From assembly GCF_036894955.1 (NCBI RefSeq), contig NZ_CP145905.1, positions 1,185,501 through 1,249,500 on the forward strand: a stretch of DNA of 64,000 bases, given 5' to 3'. Numbering within the stretch: the stretch's first letter is position 1; each line of letters opens with the position of its first letter. The position numbers were made by a program, and so were the translations under genes. The notes below the pieces were generated by a model. The model had not been told where the DNA came from. It did not search any database and saw only the letters and a list, made by a program, of their open reading frames with translations. Shown one piece after another: positions 63,397 to 64,000 of the stretch. The stretch comes from Paenibacillus sp. KS-LC4 (GTDB taxonomy: Bacteria; Bacillota; Bacilli; Paenibacillales; Paenibacillaceae).

Positions 63397-64000
63397 ATGA
63401 ATCGGTGGCAGTTTTTAAAACGGCTTACGCCGCTTCTGGCCTTGATGGTATTGGTGCTGTCAGCATGCGGACGAGCAGATTTATCCGCGCTGAATCCCCA
63501 GGGGCCCGTAGCGCAAGAGCAATTCGGATTGATGAAGCTCGCATTTTCAATCATGATTGGTGTAGTAGTGGTTGTATTTGCGCTTTGTTTGTTTGTCATT
63601 GTTCGTTTTCGCAGACGCAGAGGGGATAAGTCGATTCCCAAGCAGGTCGAAGGTAGCCACAAGCTAGAGATTATTTGGACCGTAATTCCTATTATTCTCT
63701 TGATTATTTTGGGTGTTCCTACTGTACAGTCCGTATTTAACCTGTCAAAGGATCATTCAAACGATCCAGATGCGGTTAAAGTTATCGTGACTTCACATCA
63801 GTATTGGTGGGAATTCGAGTATCCGGAGCTGGGTATTAAGACTGCACAGGAATTGGTTATTCCGAAAGGCAAGATCATTACGATTGAAGCGAAGACAGCA
63901 GACGTGCTTCACTCGTTCTGGGTACCTTCCCTTGCAGGTAAAATTGATACGAATCCTGGCGGCAATGCCAATAGAATGTACTTCTCGGCACCAAAAGAAG
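63397..64000 (+). CDS. ctaC: cytochrome c oxidase subunit II, 3' truncated
   Basis: The first 201 residues of a subunit II lipoprotein; the gene runs off the window. The signal peptide ends in the lipobox LSACG near residue 24. Two membrane helices follow (about 45-68 and 90-112, IIWTVIPIILLIILGVP). The extracellular cupredoxin domain begins with VTSHQYWWEFEYPE, the aromatic cluster that takes electrons from cytochrome c, and includes the CuA histidine in DVLHSFWVPSL. The Cys ligands lie beyond the edge. ATG 63397 follows GTGGGG by 10 bases. Part of the aerobic respiratory chain. Confidence 0.93.
   Translation, partial: MNRWQFLKRLTPLLALMVLVLSACGRADLSALNPQGPVAQEQFGLMKLAFSIMIGVVVVVFALCLFVIVRFRRRRGDKSIPKQVEGSHKLEIIWTVIPIILLIILGVPTVQSVFNLSKDHSNDPDAVKVIVTSHQYWWEFEYPELGIKTAQELVIPKGKIITIEAKTADVLHSFWVPSLAGKIDTNPGGNANRMYFSAPKE

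Overview
The window looks like chromosomal DNA of a Paenibacillus-type bacterium, a spore-forming, Gram-positive-lineage soil organism. This rests on several things seen in the sequence: strong GGAGG-type ribosome binding sites with frequent TTG and GTG starts, two S-layer-homology (SLH) surface proteins, a large cache-domain AraC regulator, a YhcN/YlaJ-type sporulation lipoprotein, a Bacillus-style thiO-thiS-thiG-thiF thiazole branch, and several polysaccharide-degrading loci. The genus is an inference; there is no rRNA or other marker gene in the window. No tRNA or rRNA gene, transposase or prophage was recognised.

Layout. 1-7.3 kb is one long thiamine operon: an HMP-precursor-type ABC transporter (ATPase cut by the window edge, permease, lipoprotein) followed by thiF, thiE, thiS, thiG, thiO and thiD, closed by a strong terminator and then a remarkable AT-rich hairpin. 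7.4-11.9 kb holds a small DUF6953-like gene, a PhzF-family protein, a chemoreceptor with a good sigma-D promoter, and an unknown membrane protein. 12.2-16.1 kb is an operon of an iron-type alcohol dehydrogenase and an SsuABC-like sulfonate transporter, with a clear promoter and an inverted repeat overlapping its -10. 16.2-21.2 kb has a second chemoreceptor, a YiaA-like membrane protein, a CzcD-like metal exporter and an SDR dehydrogenase. 21.3-25.3 kb has an orphan sugar-type binding lipoprotein and its AraC-type membrane sensor.

25.6-41.3 kb is a surface and signalling region. It holds an SLH-anchored PAP2 acid phosphatase, a rhamnogalacturonan lyase, a double-kinase hybrid histidine kinase with its BTAD-type response regulator, and a 1393-residue SLH protein with seven propeller-like repeats plus five near-identical Ig-like (Big2) repeats. 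41.4-48.3 kb has a P-loop kinase with a small partner gene, an NAD salvage operon (NrtR-like regulator, PRPP synthetase paralogue, nicotinamide phosphoribosyltransferase), a DsbA-like oxidoreductase, and a YcaQ/AlkZ-type DNA glycosylase behind a LexA-like box.

48.7-50.5 kb is a 24-repeat type I-C-like CRISPR array with a recognisable leader but no cas gene anywhere in the window. 50.6-52 kb has a nitroreductase and a GNAT acetyltransferase. 52.5-59.7 kb is an arabinan-use locus: a two-domain ArsR regulator, a divergent GH43 enzyme, a three-gene ABC importer behind a promoter carrying a cre site, and a lipoprotein endo-arabinanase. 60-64 kb has a DUF421 protein, an MFS transporter, a sporulation lipoprotein and the start of cytochrome c oxidase subunit II, which runs off the end.

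The most interesting items not explained by ordinary annotation are a 176-bp nested-palindrome element present twice (29.1 and 52.2 kb), the cas-less CRISPR array, the AT-rich hairpin at 7.3 kb, the surface-protein architectures, and short operator-like motifs shared within the arabinan locus.
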